Notes: generated by a model not told the origin, from the sequence alone. DNA of 47,032 bases from Hassallia byssoidea VB512170 (GCF_000817785.2 NZ_JTCM02000051.1:1-47032); one strand, 5' to 3'. Positions 9,007 through 20,111 are shown, counted from the stretch's first letter. Numbers and translations are program-made.

Positions 9007-11073
9007 TCATCGGGGTTGGAGGAAAATACCGATTCCGTTGTGGACGCGGGCGGCGGTGTTGGGGGAACGGTCGAGTAGTTGTCCTCCTAAGTACAGGCTG
9101 GTGGAACTACCGCCGTCTAAATTGAGGGCGTTCACACACCCCATACGCTGCATCAATTGGGCGTGTTCTGTCAAGGTGGGACCTGCGCCACCTGCGCGAT
9201 TATGCACGGCAGCAATCATTACTGTGCCTGTTGCTGTTGTGCAGATGGCGCTGCGAATCGCTTTTTCGGCAATAAAGGCATCGCTGAATTTTTCGGCTTT
9301 GGCATCGAGGACAATTTGATTATTTTGTACTAATAGCGGTCCTGCGCCAATAATGTTGGGGTAACGGCTAAAATCAACGGGAGTGGTGGCGCTGGAAATG
9401 CGTAAGCTAGTGCCAATGGGTAATAGATTCGCATTATTGACGGCGTTACCGCGCAAGACTAGCAGGTAGCCATTTTGAGGAATATTGACGCTTATGGTAG
9501 TGTCACCAGCTTTGCCGCCTAAGAACTGATTGGTAACTTGGTTGTTTTGGACGACGAGAATGATTTCGTTGTCGGTAAGGAAGGTGTAGGTTCCCCATGC
9601 GGGGGTGTAACGGGCGATACCGCTTTGAACGTAACCACTGTTGACAAATGAAATCGGTAGCTGTTGGTTATTGGAGGTGGTTAAGGTTTCTGCCAAGGTG
9701 AGACGACCAAAGTAAAATTGTCCGGAATCATTCCAAGCGATCGCTCCTCGGTTGAGTATTGGACTAGATAACCATTGATTATCCCGACGAATCGCACCTA
9801 AGGGTAAGCGATTATTGCGGTTAAAATAACCACCATTAATTCCGGCTACGGCTAAGTATTGTTGCGCTGTTTGAATTAAAGGGGCAGTCCCTGTAAGAGT
9901 ATTGAGGTTGGTTATTATTGGTTTCAGCTTTAGTCCCACGGTGCGGGGATTAACTTCTAACCAAACAACCGGAAATCGTTCTGTGCCTAAATTGACAATC
10001 TGCTGTCGCCAGCGCAACCCCTGCGCCCAGGTAATATCTTTGTCTACTAATGCATCGGGGCGAATATCAACAATCAGGCGATCGGGGTTTGGTATAGTAC
10101 TTATCCGGGGCGCTAGACCAAAGGGGACGCTCAAATGAATTATCGTTTGGTTGTTGACCACTTCCACTTGTTGAATAAGTGGTTCTTGTCGGCGTTCCGG
10201 GGTCGTTTCTGGAACTGGTGCTGGTATTATTACTGGTGGTAATTGTTTGAGAAAATTTGGCAGTTGTAATGGTGCTGGTGCTGGTGCAGGGGGAGTATAG
10301 CGTTGCAGCAAAATTGGATCGGCGATGCCATCTAAGGTAAGTATCCACTTCCTATTTGGCAGTGCAGAGGTTTTGGGGGTGACTGTATCCGGGTCGGGTG
10401 GCAGCGCTTTTTTAATTGGTAACTCTTGTCTAATTTGCCAAGCAGTAGGACGATCTAAATTTACAACGATGCGAGCCTGTTGAAGAGGGGCAACGCCAAC
10501 AGTTGAAGATTGCGGACTTTGACTAATATCTGTTACTTTCGCGGCTGGGGTGGAAATCATTAATGTGTTGCCATTAACTTGCATCTGCCATCGAGATGTT
10601 TTGGCAAAATTAGTCACATCTAAATACCGATATCCTCCTGCCAAGACGCTGCTTAAAACCACTGGCTTTGTCTGAAGCGAAAACCACTGTACTGGCTGTT
10701 TGCTGGGATTGCTGCTGTTTAAAAAATCTACTCCAACTAGTTGCCTGAGTGCCCCATCACTTAAATAAGTGCTAAATGAACCAGATTTAGAACGTTTTTG
10801 CAACCAAATACCTGGTAAGGTACGACCATTGAGGAAAATTTGATTACCATAAGAGATCACCCCTGTCAAAGGAGGTCGAGGTAACTGTTGAGTCAAAACT
10901 GGTGCTAATTTGGTTTCTACCGGAGACTGCTGGGCAAGAGTGGGAGAGGTAGCATATAAGCACAGTACTGTTGAAATGATTGGCGAGACGAAAGTTGAAA
11001 AAAATTTTCTATTGCCCTTATTAGCAATAGCTTTACGGTCTTCTTCTCGGCAAAAATTGAGCATTTTCACCAT
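9007..11073 (-). CDS. Exported phosphodiester glycosidase (NAGPA-type) family protein
   Basis: A 688-residue protein. The N-terminus has basic residues, then a hydrophobic signal segment (about 29-47) ending ATSPTLAQ, so it is probably exported. The middle (about 70-250) resembles copper-amine-oxidase-N/AMIN-like beta domains. A proline-rich linker follows at about 265-300. The C-terminal third is the phosphodiester glycosidase domain, with GINGGYFNRNN, an IGAGP strand and the late NLDGGSSTSL motif. Relatives cleave sugar phosphodiesters; the substrate here, perhaps a cell-wall or exopolysaccharide phosphodiester, is unknown. Its stop lies within the end of the upstream repeat block. It is divergent from glutamate synthase. 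Confidence 0.82.
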   Translation of the reverse strand: MVKMLNFCREEDRKAIANKGNRKFFSTFVSPIISTVLCLYATSPTLAQQSPVETKLAPVLTQQLPRPPLTGVISYGNQIFLNGRTLPGIWLQKRSKSGSFSTYLSDGALRQLVGVDFLNSSNPSKQPVQWFSLQTKPVVLSSVLAGGYRYLDVTNFAKTSRWQMQVNGNTLMISTPAAKVTDISQSPQSSTVGVAPLQQARIVVNLDRPTAWQIRQELPIKKALPPDPDTVTPKTSALPNRKWILTLDGIADPILLQRYTPPAPAPAPLQLPNFLKQLPPVIIPAPVPETTPERRQEPLIQQVEVVNNQTIIHLSVPFGLAPRISTIPNPDRLIVDIRPDALVDKDITWAQGLRWRQQIVNLGTERFPVVWLEVNPRTVGLKLKPIITNLNTLTGTAPLIQTAQQYLAVAGINGGYFNRNNRLPLGAIRRDNQWLSSPILNRGAIAWNDSGQFYFGRLTLAETLTTSNNQQLPISFVNSGYVQSGIARYTPAWGTYTFLTDNEIILVVQNNQVTNQFLGGKAGDTTISVNIPQNGYLLVLRGNAVNNANLLPIGTSLRISSATTPVDFSRYPNIIGAGPLLVQNNQIVLDAKAEKFSDAFIAEKAIRSAICTTATGTVMIAAVHNRAGGAGPTLTEHAQLMQRMGCVNALNLDGGSSTSLYLGGQLLDRSPNTAARVHNGIGIFLQPR

Positions 11074-11808
11074 AACTTACTAGGTAATTTAAAAAACTAT
11101 TACGGACAAGATGAATTAACTAATGTTTCTTAATATCAAAAAATCCTGACATCAAGTTTGAACTACAACGTGATAATCTATATGTTGGAGTGTTGTATTT
11201 TATAAAATTCAACGAGTAGTTTACCTACCAAAACCACTGCAATTTCCGTGTGTTGACTAACACTTTAAGCCAACCAGACGATAACTATAGTCTGGGTGAT
11301 TAAAGTTGAATTAAGTGTTGCATCCTTACGGATGGTTGCAACTTAAGCGAGGTAGTGGTGGTAGTAACACAAGTGGCAATGGGTAGAAACGCAAAAATTT
11401 CAATAACAACAAAGATTTAGGAATTGTCAAATGGGCATATAGTGTAATACGCTGCTAAATATTGTTAAATATAAAGAATTTCAGCTTTAAAAACAGTGAA
11501 GCTTTAAAAACCAGTTTTGTTCCAGGTCTGTCGAGAAAGACTATACCAAAAAAGTAACTTTGATTTAAAAACAGGTAATTGAGGAAATGCATAGCTTCAC
11601 GATATAAATAAAAGACTGTTGATTCCCTATAAAATAAACACAAAAAAATAACGCGATTAGTTTAACACGGGTGAACCAAAAAATAAACCTGAAGTTAGAT
11701 TTTTTTTTCCTAATTTTAGGTAAGTCTCTATTTTTGCATTTTTAAATGTGAGAAATTTTTTTTCACAGTAGTGGCAAAATTCATAACTCAAGTTATCAGC
11801 AATAAAAT
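11074..11808. other. Long divergent intergenic region before glutamate synthase
   Basis: A 735-base AT-rich region between divergently transcribed genes. It has an imperfect hairpin at 11311-11346 (GTTGCA and TCC arms pairing with GGA and TGCAAC, flanked by TTAA) and a small GTGTT...AACAC palindrome at 11250-11263. I looked for an NtcA box (GTA-N8-TAC) and found only GTA-N7-TAC near 11215, so nitrogen control is not shown by sequence. Short reading frames here look random. A long 5' leader or an unlisted small RNA is possible. Confidence 0.5.
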
Positions 11809-14800
11809 ATGAATAATCAACCCATGAATCAAGACCAACAAATGACATTTTCGGATACGTCTTCAAGGTGTAACTACCAGGGTCCTCGATGGTTAGTAGA
11901 AGAACGAGATGCTTGTGGTGTGGGCTTTATCGCCCATCGCCTAAACCAAGGTAGCCATGAACTTGTTACTAAAGCCTTAGCTGCTTTGACTTGCTTAGAA
12001 CACCGGGGTGGTTGTAGTGCAGACCAAGATTCCGGTGATGGTGCGGGAATATTGACAGCGATTCCTTGGGAGTTGTTCCAAGCTGAGTTTGCCACAAAAG
12101 GTGTGGAACTAACTTCTACCAAAAATATTGCTGTAGGAATGATATTTTTGCCGCAAGATCCAGAAATAGCGGTTTCATGTAGGGCAAAAGTTGAGCAAGT
12201 GGCAGCAGAGGAAAAATTGACTGTACTGGGCTGGCGAGTAGTGCCGGTGCAATCTAATTTGTTGGGGATACAAGCAAGAGAAAATCAACCCCAAATTGAA
12301 CAAGTTTTATTAGCTTCCGATAAAAGCGGCGATGAATTAGAACGGCAATTATATATTACTCGTCGTCGGATTTTCAAAGCTGTAAAACACATTTGGGAAG
12401 ATTTATACATCTGCTCGTTGTCTAGTCGGACAATTGTCTACAAAGGCATGGTGCGTTCTGCTGTATTGGGAGACTTTTATCTGGATTTAAAAAATCCGGC
12501 TTTTAAGAGTGCATGGGCAGTATATCACCGCCGCTTTAGTACCAACACTATGCCCAAATGGCCCCTAGCGCAACCGATGCGGCTTTTGGGTCACAACGGT
12601 GAAATTAACACGCTATTGGGTAACATCAATTGGATGATGGCACGAGATGCAAGCCTGAATCATCCAGTATGGGGCGATCGCCTCGAAGAACTCAAGCCTT
12701 TTGTTCACATCGATAACAGTGACTCAGCGACTTTAGATAACGTAGTTGAGTTATTGGTGCAGTCTGGACGCAGCCCACTGGAAGCGTTGATGATTATGGT
12801 TCCAGAGGCTTACCGCAACCAACCTGATTTAAGTAATTTCCCGGAAATTGTCGATTTTTACGAATACTACAGCGGTTTGCAAGAAGCTTGGGATGGTCCA
12901 GCACTTTTGGTATTCGGCGATGGTCGGAAAGTCGGTGCAACACTTGACCGCAATGGCTTAAGACCAGCTCGTTACTGCATTACCAAAGATGATTATATCG
13001 TTGTCGCTTCCGAAGCTGGGGTAGTGGACTTACCAGAAGCCGATATTGTCGAGAAAGGCAGACTCGGACCTGGGCAAATGATTGCCGTGGATTTAGAAAG
13101 TCATGAGGTGCTGAAAAATTGGGAAATTAAGCAGCGCATCGCCAAAAAGCAGCCATATGGAGAATGGTTGCAAAAGTACCGTCAAGATATGAAGTCTTTG
13201 GTCGGTGAATCGTCTGTTAATGGTAATGGCAACGGACATCATGCACTCAACGGTAACGGACATTCTACAACCAATGATATAGAGAGTATGAGCGGGGTTT
13301 CGCCATCCCGATTGCAACATCAAATTGCTTTTGGCTACACCACAGAAGATGTGGAAATGGTAATTCAGCCAATGGCGATGGATGGGAAAGAAGCGACTTT
13401 CTGTATGGGGGATGATATACCTCTAGCGGTACTGTCTGAAAAACCCCATTTGCTGTATGACTATTTCAAACAGCGCTTTGCTCAAGTGACAAACCCGGCA
13501 ATTGACCCGTTGCGGGAAAGCTTGGTGATGTCTTTGAAAGTAGAATTGGGTGAGCGGGGTAACTTATTAGATCCCAAGCCAGAATATGCTAAAAGGCTGA
13601 AGTTAGAATCGCCCGTACTGAATACAGCTGAGTTAGAAGCTATCAAGCTGTCGGGATTTGCTACCGCTGAGTTGTCAACGCTGTTTGAAATTGCCGCAGG
13701 TCCAGATGGGTTGAAAGCAGCAGTGAAGGCTTTACAAGCACAAGCTGTGGAATCGGTGCGAACTGGTGCGAAGATTTTAATTCTAAGTGACAAGGTAAGT
13801 AACGGCATCGGTACAGAATACACCTACATTCCGCCTTTGTTGGCGGTGGGTGCGGTACACCATCACTTAATCCGTGAAGGATTGCGAATGAAAGCATCCT
13901 TGGTGGTGAATACGGCTCAGTGTTGGAGTACACATCATTTTGCGTGTCTGATTGGCTACGGTGCTGGTGCGGTTTGTCCTTATCTGGCTTTGGAAACTGT
14001 ACGCGATTGGTGGTTAGAACCGAAGACGCAAAAGTCTATGGAACGTGGTACAATTGCCACTCTCACTTTAGAGCAAGCTTTTGGGAACTATCGCAAAGCG
14101 GTGGAAGCAGGTTTGTTGAAAATTCTCTCGAAGATGGGAATTTCTCTGCTATCGAGTTATCAAGCAGCGCAAATCTTTGAGGCGATCGGCATCGGTCAAG
14201 ATTTGTTAGAGTTGGGATTTTATGGTACTACTTCCCGTGTGGGTGGTTTGAGTATCAGCGAGTTGGCTACTGAGGTGCTTTCGTTCCACTGTAAGGCTTT
14301 CCCGGAACTGACAACCAAGAAGTTAGAAAATTTAGGTTTTGTGCAGTACCGTCCGGGTGGCGAGTATCACATGAACAGTCCGGAATTGGCAAAAGCGCTG
14401 CATAACGCTGTAGGCTTGGCTAAAGTGAAAGAAAACGGCGCATCCGGCAAAACGGCTTATGACCATTACGAGGTATATAAGAAGTATTTGCAAGAAAGAC
14501 CGATTACGGCTTTGCGTGACTTGCTAGACTTGCAAAGCGATCGCCAATCCATCCCCCTAGAAGAAGTAGAATCTGTAACTGAAATTGTCAAGCGCTTCTG
14601 CACCGGCGGTATGTCTTTAGGTGCTTTATCGCGAGAAGCTCATGAAACTTTAGCGATCGCCATGAACCGAATTGGCGGAAAATCTAATTCTGGGGAAGGT
14701 GGCGAAGATCCGGTACGCTTTAAAGTTCTCGATGATGTAGAAGATGGTTACTCGCCAACACTACCGCACCTGAAAGGTTTGCAAAATGGCGATACTGCTT

Positions 14801-16542
14801 CAAGTTCGATTAAGCAAGTCGCATCCGGACGCTTTGGGGTAACACCTGGGTATTTGATGAGCGCTAAACAAATCGAAATCAAAATCGCTCAAGGTGCAAA
14901 ACCGGGTGAAGGGGGACAACTTCCAGGAACAAAGGTTAGTCCTTACATCGCCATGTTACGCCGTTCTAAGCCTGGAGTAACGCTGATTTCTCCACCACCG
15001 CATCACGATATCTATTCAATTGAGGATTTGGCGCAGTTGATTTTTGATTTGCACCAAATTAACCCGAAAGCACAGGTATCAGTTAAGCTGGTTGCAGAAA
15101 TTGGTATCGGTACAATTGCGGCTGGTGTGGCAAAGGCAAACGCCGATATCATTCAGATTTCCGGTCATGATGGCGGCACGGGCGCATCTCCTTTAAGTTC
15201 GATTAAACACGCTGGTTCTCCGTGGGAACTCGGATTAAGTGAAGTGCATCGCGTGTTAATGGAAAATAGTTTGCGCGATCGCGTAATTTTGCGCGTTGAT
15301 GGTGGCTTCAAAACCGGTTGGGATGTGGTAATCGGTGCATTGATGGGTGGTGAAGAATTCGGTTTCGGCTCCATCGCAATGATTGCCGAAGGCTGTATTA
15401 TGGCGCGAATTTGTCATACCAACAAATGTCCTGTAGGTGTCGCTTCGCAAAAAGAAGAACTGCGTCAGCGGTTTACTGGTATGCCAGAACACGTTGTCAA
15501 CTTCTTCTACTTTGTTGCGGAAGAAGTGCGAAGTCTGTTAGCACGACTTGGTTATCGAACGCTTTCGGAAATCGTTGGACGTGCCGATTTGTTGAAAAAA
15601 CGTGAAGAGGTTAAGCTGACGAAAACGCGATCGCTAAATCTCGACTGCTTGCTGAAGTTGCCCGATACTAAAGAAAACCGTAGCTGGTTGCAGCATGAAG
15701 AAGTTCACAGCAACGGTGTGGTTTTGGATGACGAATTGTTAGCGGATGCAGATATTCAAGCTGCGATTGACAAGCAATCTACTGTGACGAAAACTTGGAA
15801 AATAGTTAATACAGATAGAACAGTCGGCACAAGATTAGCGGGAGCGATCGCATCGAGATACGGTGACAATAACTTTGCAGGGCAAATTAACCTCATCTTC
15901 AAAGGTAGTGTCGGACAAAGCTTTGGTGCATTTAATCTTCCAGGCATGAATTTAACTTTAGAAGGAGAGGCAAACGATTACGTAGGTAAGGGAATGCACG
16001 GTGGTGAAATCATTATTAAACCCCCGGCTACTGCTAACTATAACCCAGCACAAAACGTGATAGTTGGCAATACCTGCCTTTATGGTGCTACCGGTGGAGT
16101 ATTGTTTGCCAACGGTTTAGCAGGAGAACGCTTTGCGGTGCGTAATTCTAAAGGTACAGCAGTAATTGAAGGTGCGGGCGATCACTGCTGCGAGTACATG
16201 ACTGGTGGTGTAATTGTCGTCTTGGGTAAAGTTGGACGCAACGTAGCTGCGGGGATGACTGGTGGATTAGCGTATTTCTTAGATGAAGAGGGTGGATTTC
16301 CTGAGTTAGTTAATCGGGAAATTGTCAAACTTCAGCGAGTGATTACCGAAGCTGGCGAAAAGCAACTGCAAGAATTAATCAAAGCACATGGCGATCGCAC
16401 TAATTCACCAAAAGCGAAGATGATTTTGCAAAACTGGCAAGAATTCTTACCCAAGTTTTGGCAGTTGGTTCCCCCTTCTGAAGCTGATAGTCCAGAGGCA
16501 AATCCCCAGTTTGTTGCCGAAAAACAACTCAGTTCTGTTTAG
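11809..16542 (+). CDS. gltB: Glutamate synthase large subunit, probably ferredoxin-dependent
   Basis: A 1577-residue Fd-GOGAT (also called glsF) that makes glutamate from glutamine and 2-oxoglutarate. The N-terminal glutaminase is made as a proprotein: the catalytic cysteine is C36 in ERDACGVGF, so about 35 residues should be removed. The FMN-binding synthase domain follows, and C1196, C1202 and C1207 form the CX5CX4C ligands of the [3Fe-4S] cluster. The C-terminal beta-helix (GXXGG repeats) completes it. No small subunit is adjacent, consistent with ferredoxin as donor. An Asn-Gly-rich stretch at about 471-486 looks like a flexible insert. A second ATG at 11824 is possible; no strong ribosome binding site decides between them. 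Confidence 0.95.
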   Translation: MNNQPMNQDQQMTFSDTSSRCNYQGPRWLVEERDACGVGFIAHRLNQGSHELVTKALAALTCLEHRGGCSADQDSGDGAGILTAIPWELFQAEFATKGVELTSTKNIAVGMIFLPQDPEIAVSCRAKVEQVAAEEKLTVLGWRVVPVQSNLLGIQARENQPQIEQVLLASDKSGDELERQLYITRRRIFKAVKHIWEDLYICSLSSRTIVYKGMVRSAVLGDFYLDLKNPAFKSAWAVYHRRFSTNTMPKWPLAQPMRLLGHNGEINTLLGNINWMMARDASLNHPVWGDRLEELKPFVHIDNSDSATLDNVVELLVQSGRSPLEALMIMVPEAYRNQPDLSNFPEIVDFYEYYSGLQEAWDGPALLVFGDGRKVGATLDRNGLRPARYCITKDDYIVVASEAGVVDLPEADIVEKGRLGPGQMIAVDLESHEVLKNWEIKQRIAKKQPYGEWLQKYRQDMKSLVGESSVNGNGNGHHALNGNGHSTTNDIESMSGVSPSRLQHQIAFGYTTEDVEMVIQPMAMDGKEATFCMGDDIPLAVLSEKPHLLYDYFKQRFAQVTNPAIDPLRESLVMSLKVELGERGNLLDPKPEYAKRLKLESPVLNTAELEAIKLSGFATAELSTLFEIAAGPDGLKAAVKALQAQAVESVRTGAKILILSDKVSNGIGTEYTYIPPLLAVGAVHHHLIREGLRMKASLVVNTAQCWSTHHFACLIGYGAGAVCPYLALETVRDWWLEPKTQKSMERGTIATLTLEQAFGNYRKAVEAGLLKILSKMGISLLSSYQAAQIFEAIGIGQDLLELGFYGTTSRVGGLSISELATEVLSFHCKAFPELTTKKLENLGFVQYRPGGEYHMNSPELAKALHNAVGLAKVKENGASGKTAYDHYEVYKKYLQERPITALRDLLDLQSDRQSIPLEEVESVTEIVKRFCTGGMSLGALSREAHETLAIAMNRIGGKSNSGEGGEDPVRFKVLDDVEDGYSPTLPHLKGLQNGDTASSSIKQVASGRFGVTPGYLMSAKQIEIKIAQGAKPGEGGQLPGTKVSPYIAMLRRSKPGVTLISPPPHHDIYSIEDLAQLIFDLHQINPKAQVSVKLVAEIGIGTIAAGVAKANADIIQISGHDGGTGASPLSSIKHAGSPWELGLSEVHRVLMENSLRDRVILRVDGGFKTGWDVVIGALMGGEEFGFGSIAMIAEGCIMARICHTNKCPVGVASQKEELRQRFTGMPEHVVNFFYFVAEEVRSLLARLGYRTLSEIVGRADLLKKREEVKLTKTRSLNLDCLLKLPDTKENRSWLQHEEVHSNGVVLDDELLADADIQAAIDKQSTVTKTWKIVNTDRTVGTRLAGAIASRYGDNNFAGQINLIFKGSVGQSFGAFNLPGMNLTLEGEANDYVGKGMHGGEIIIKPPATANYNPAQNVIVGNTCLYGATGGVLFANGLAGERFAVRNSKGTAVIEGAGDHCCEYMTGGVIVVLGKVGRNVAAGMTGGLAYFLDEEGGFPELVNREIVKLQRVITEAGEKQLQELIKAHGDRTNSPKAKMILQNWQEFLPKFWQLVPPSEADSPEANPQFVAEKQLSSV

Positions 16543-16860
16543 AATATCATGTCCAACGCAAGAGACGTTCCGCTGGAACGTCTCTACTATGATTCGGTGT
16601 GGAATGTCTCTACCATGATATATAGCGGTTCTGTTGTTGGATGTAATACACAAGGATACCTTACTCGTAGGGACAATTCATGAATTGTCCCTACAATCAG
16701 ATAGCAGTCCGTTTAGGATTTGTGAAAAAATAAGATCCCCGATTTATCCAACAAATCGGGGATCTGAAATTATCAATTTTCACAAATGAAATAGAATTAT
16801 ATATTAGCTTTTAATTGTTATTAACTTAACTAATGATTAATAACTAATAACTAATAGCTA
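16543..16860. repeat. Intergenic block of three palindromes
   Basis: About 320 bases between convergent genes. It contains an 11-bp perfect hairpin (16561-16571 with 16575-16585, GCT loop), a 28-base perfect palindrome centred on AATTCATGAATT (16667-16694) and a 13-bp hairpin (16733-16765). The end (16800-16860) is made of TAACTAA-type units. No gene is seen. The 28-base palindrome has a close relative at 28381-28412. Confidence 0.8.
16718..16787 (-). terminator. Terminator of the polysaccharide deacetylase gene within an extended inverted repeat
   Basis: The 13-bp perfect core stem (16733-16745 with 16753-16765, 7-base loop) is followed on the minus strand by TATTTTTTC, a good intrinsic terminator for the deacetylase gene ending at 16861. 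Pairing continues outward: ATTTGTGAAAA at the left side is mirrored by TTTTCACAAAT at the right, with a few unpaired bases. That is longer than a terminator needs. Confidence 0.7.
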
Positions 16861-17769
16861 TTACTTTTTGGCTGTCATTAGCTTCCGATCTTTATCTTGC
16901 ATTTCTAAAAGTTCTGGTACAGTGACAAAGCTATAGCCCTGCTTTTTAAAGTAGTCAATAATTTGTGGTAAAGCTTGTACAGTTCTGGAACGATTACCAC
17001 CACCATCATGCAGTAGCACAATTCCGCCCGGTTTTGATGCCCTCGTCACATTACTTATTAATCTAGATAAAGCTGGACGGCTGTAGTCTAAAGAGTCAGC
17101 AGACCACATGACTATTGTATATTTTTGGTTTCTGGCGTAAGCAGCCACCCCATTGTTCATCATCCCCCCAGGTGGTCGGAACAAAGTTGTTTTCACACCA
17201 GTAGTTTGATAAATCAGGTCAGATGTACTCTCAACTTCGTAAGCCGCTACTTGTGGATTCATGGAATGATATCTGTGAGTCCAAGTATGGTTAGCAATGA
17301 CATGACCTTCAGTCACAATTCGCACACCCAATTCTGGATGCTGTTTTAGCATTTGCCCAACAATAAAAAATGTGCCTTTGATGTTATTTTTTTTGAGGAT
17401 ATCCAGTACTTTAGCTGTACTTCCAATCCAAGGTCCATCATCAAAGGTAAGAGCAATTACTTTCTGATTTTGGCTGAGTTTTGCTTCTGCGATCGTTACC
17501 CCTTGAAAACGTTGTGGCACACTGTAAGCAAGACCCTTTACTTTGGCTTCTTGCTGCCAAGTTCTAAGCATCGCCGATTTGAACTGCTCAATGCGCTGAG
17601 TTGTTTCTATACTAATATGTTTTTTGTTTGAATTTATACTGATTTCACTTTTTGCCTCGGAAGCTTTTGGGTTAATAGGCATCATTAAACCAAGGCTTAA
17701 ACTGCTACCTAAGGCAAGCAGAGCAATTATGATTCCTTGCGACCAAAAAAACGACTTATTGTTTTCCAC
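16861..17769 (-). CDS. Membrane-anchored polysaccharide deacetylase (NodB domain)
   Basis: A 302-residue carbohydrate esterase family 4 protein. A hydrophobic N-terminal segment (about 11-30) should anchor or export it. The NodB motifs are complete: TFDDGP at 108-113, the metal-binding HTWTH at 161-165, RPPG at 198-201 and a late LLHDGG. These use a divalent metal to remove N- or O-acetyl groups from peptidoglycan, chitin-like or exopolysaccharide chains; which one cannot be told. The GTG start is supported by an AGGAG site eight bases upstream. It lies next to, but about 1 kb apart from, the envelope glycosylation cluster. Confidence 0.9.
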   Translation of the reverse strand: MENNKSFFWSQGIIIALLALGSSLSLGLMMPINPKASEAKSEISINSNKKHISIETTQRIEQFKSAMLRTWQQEAKVKGLAYSVPQRFQGVTIAEAKLSQNQKVIALTFDDGPWIGSTAKVLDILKKNNIKGTFFIVGQMLKQHPELGVRIVTEGHVIANHTWTHRYHSMNPQVAAYEVESTSDLIYQTTGVKTTLFRPPGGMMNNGVAAYARNQKYTIVMWSADSLDYSRPALSRLISNVTRASKPGGIVLLHDGGGNRSRTVQALPQIIDYFKKQGYSFVTVPELLEMQDKDRKLMTAKK

Positions 17770-18857
17770 GTCATAGCTCCTTCAAGGGTCGAACCATCAG
17801 TCTCGGTTCTGAGGGTACGTTATAGCACATTTTTTGTAATTATTAGATACCAACTTTTTTCTGGTAATCCTGAAGAATTAAGAATTGATTAACAGAAATA
17901 TAATAAAAATTGAGCAAATTAATTGCACAAGTTTAATTTCAGCTTAGATTATCCGCCTTGAGGCGATAGTAGCTAATAATAGCTATATGAATAACAAATC
18001 ATTTGCCTAAACATATTTGTTATTTTTTAATATGAATTTTAAGTGTCAGATAAAAAATGAAGTTAAGACTTCAGAGATAATTTATCCTTCTTTTGTCACC
18101 AGACCAAGGCGAACAGGCTTTATTGTTTTCATCCTTTATCCTTTATCATTCATACTTTACAAAAAATATTGTACAGCTAAACGTTATTCCTTCCTTTTTA
18201 AAACATAGTTAAATTTTTAATTTCCTCAATGTATCTGTTGCCGTTTGTTAATTACATGAATGTAAATTAACTTAATATAGTTGATATGAAGCAAGATGCA
18301 CTAATACCCTTAAAATTACCTATTCCAAAATTTAAAATGCTTGTATAGCAAGCATTTCAAGAATTTTAAATGGTAGCGTAGCTTGATTTTTGCCGCAACG
18401 TGCTAGTTCGTCAACGTGCATACAAAGTCCAGTAATTTACTAACTATCCTGATTTGAATCAAGGTAATTTTAAATTATGATACTTTGGCTATTAAGTATC
18501 AATGTAGACTAAAACACTGTCTTCTTGTCTGCCACTTTTAACTATTAGTTGATTGCAGTTATTACCTCAGTCATACTACAATTATATCTCCTTGAATATA
18601 GTATAAATACTGAACCAAGAAAAAAGTTGTTGCTTAAGCAAGTTAAAATACTGTATACTCTAGTCTGATTGAAGCATTTAATTTGCAATCAAAAAGTAAT
18701 ATTGAATACGAGCAACACTGAAACAGGTTTAATTTGAGTGTATTTTTATATACGAAACATCCAAGTTAAATAATTAGTAATATCACATGATTCTCAATTT
18801 GTGTTGTAGCGACTATAGCGCTTCAGATGAGAATACAAAGCAGACCAAAAACACTTT
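17770..18857. other. 1.1-kb AT-rich gene-free region
   Basis: No convincing gene on either strand. Visible structure: a TATAAC -10-like element for the deacetylase gene near 17818-17823; ATCCTTTATC-type repeats near 18130-18155; a 9-bp hairpin (AAATGCTTG at 18335-18343 with CAAGCATTT at 18349-18357) with further imperfect flanking complementarity; and a GATACTT/AAGTATC hairpin near 18479-18500. A short frame at 18017-18208 is largely made of the repeats and was not accepted. A small RNA cannot be excluded. Confidence 0.5.
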
Positions 18858-20111
18858 CTACGCTACCCACTGATCTTGGGCAAATCGGACAGCGAAGCTA
18901 GCAAGTAGAATGGCAAAGAAACCCATAACGGAGCGTCCCCAAAAAGGATGACGAGCAAGCAGCACCCCACATGCGATCGCCAGCGATACAATACCGTAAG
19001 ACAGACGATTTAGAGAAATTGTACCTCCCGATGCCAGTAACATACCGATGCCACAAAAACCATAGACAACAGTAATTAAACTAAGTTCCCGACGCAAGCG
19101 CCATAACAAATATATACCACCGAATATCATCACAACGTTAGTCAAAGGATCGCCGGCTAACAGCCACAAGAATAATCCTAAGCAGGCAAAGCCATAATTC
19201 ACCTTAGTAGCATCTAATTTGTTGCGGAAGTACCACAACAAAGAAGCGCTACCGATAATAATTGCGAATAACAGTGGATGCCAAGGGTCTTTAATGTAAC
19301 CGTACTTCCAATTAGTTGTACCGACGACAATTTGCATTATCATCTTTAACCAACGCAGCCAATCAAAACCCAATGACGGACGCCATGCTTTTTGTGCGTG
19401 GAGGAATGCTAAAGCATCCCCCATTGTAATTTGACAATACAAGCTCCATAGAAACAAACCACCACCAGCGGCTAAACTAGCAATGTAAGCTTTTACACCT
19501 CTGCGTTGCCACAAACTTACAAGCAAAAGCGCAGGTATCAGCGCGATTCCCGTAGGACGCGCTGCCGTAGCGATCGCACCCCAAAGTGCTGTCCAACCAT
19601 ATTGTTGTTTATCAAAAGCTTTTAAAGTAGCTGTACTAAATAAAAGATACAGTCCTTCAGAATAAATCACAGTGCCGAATAAAGACAGCGGACACCAAGC
19701 GAGTACAGCTGTTACCCAACGCGCTTTTTGTTTGCCATGACGCTCATTCATCCAAGCGTATAATACTATCAGCGCTCCTAAAAATGCGAGATTATTTACT
19801 AATGTGCCTGCGACTTTAAAAGGTAAGCCAACACTCATGAATGCGCGAGTAACTAAAGGAAACAAGGGAAAAAAAGCAACCGATGGCAGTTGCTTTCCTG
19901 GAAGTGAGTAATTGTATCCAAAAGTGGCGATCGCTTCGTAAAAGTTACTATCCCAAGAAAAGAAAACATCCCAGCCAAATTTGGCAGCAACTCCTCCGGG
20001 TGGAACCGGAAGTAAAGGCACAATCACTAACATGATTATACAGATAAATATGCGGCTAGATAGCCACATAGCTACTGGAAAAAACCACTTATTCTCATGA
20101 AAATATCTCAT
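18858..20111 (-). CDS. PIG-V-like GT-C mannosyltransferase family protein (copy 1)
   Basis: A 417-residue multi-pass membrane protein of the PIG-V-like family (COG5542 type). After the first membrane helix the loop carries SWDSNFYEAIA, with the likely catalytic aspartate D54. The segments AWCPLSLFGTVIYSEGLY and ATAARPTG are shared with its paralogue at 21548. GT-C enzymes transfer sugars from a polyprenyl-phosphate donor on the outer face of the membrane. Its ATG overlaps the stop of the DUF2079 gene by four bases (ATGA), implying translational coupling. It is the last gene of the cluster. Donor sugar and acceptor are unknown. Confidence 0.82.
   Translation of the reverse strand: MRYFHENKWFFPVAMWLSSRIFICIIMLVIVPLLPVPPGGVAAKFGWDVFFSWDSNFYEAIATFGYNYSLPGKQLPSVAFFPLFPLVTRAFMSVGLPFKVAGTLVNNLAFLGALIVLYAWMNERHGKQKARWVTAVLAWCPLSLFGTVIYSEGLYLLFSTATLKAFDKQQYGWTALWGAIATAARPTGIALIPALLLVSLWQRRGVKAYIASLAAGGGLFLWSLYCQITMGDALAFLHAQKAWRPSLGFDWLRWLKMIMQIVVGTTNWKYGYIKDPWHPLLFAIIIGSASLLWYFRNKLDATKVNYGFACLGLFLWLLAGDPLTNVVMIFGGIYLLWRLRRELSLITVVYGFCGIGMLLASGGTISLNRLSYGIVSLAIACGVLLARHPFWGRSVMGFFAILLASFAVRFAQDQWVA

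Noticed and set aside
11215-11227. Possible NtcA site before glutamate synthase
   Set aside because: Spacing is GTA-N7-TAC, one base short of the N8 consensus, and no -10 element lies at the usual distance.
11455-11866. Two minus-strand frames upstream of glutamate synthase
   Set aside because: Random-looking AT-rich frames; one overlaps the start of glutamate synthase. No ribosome binding site or family match.
18017-18208. Plus-strand 63-codon frame in the 1.1-kb gap
   Set aside because: Its centre is encoded by ATCCTTTATC repeats, it has no ribosome binding site and no recognisable features.
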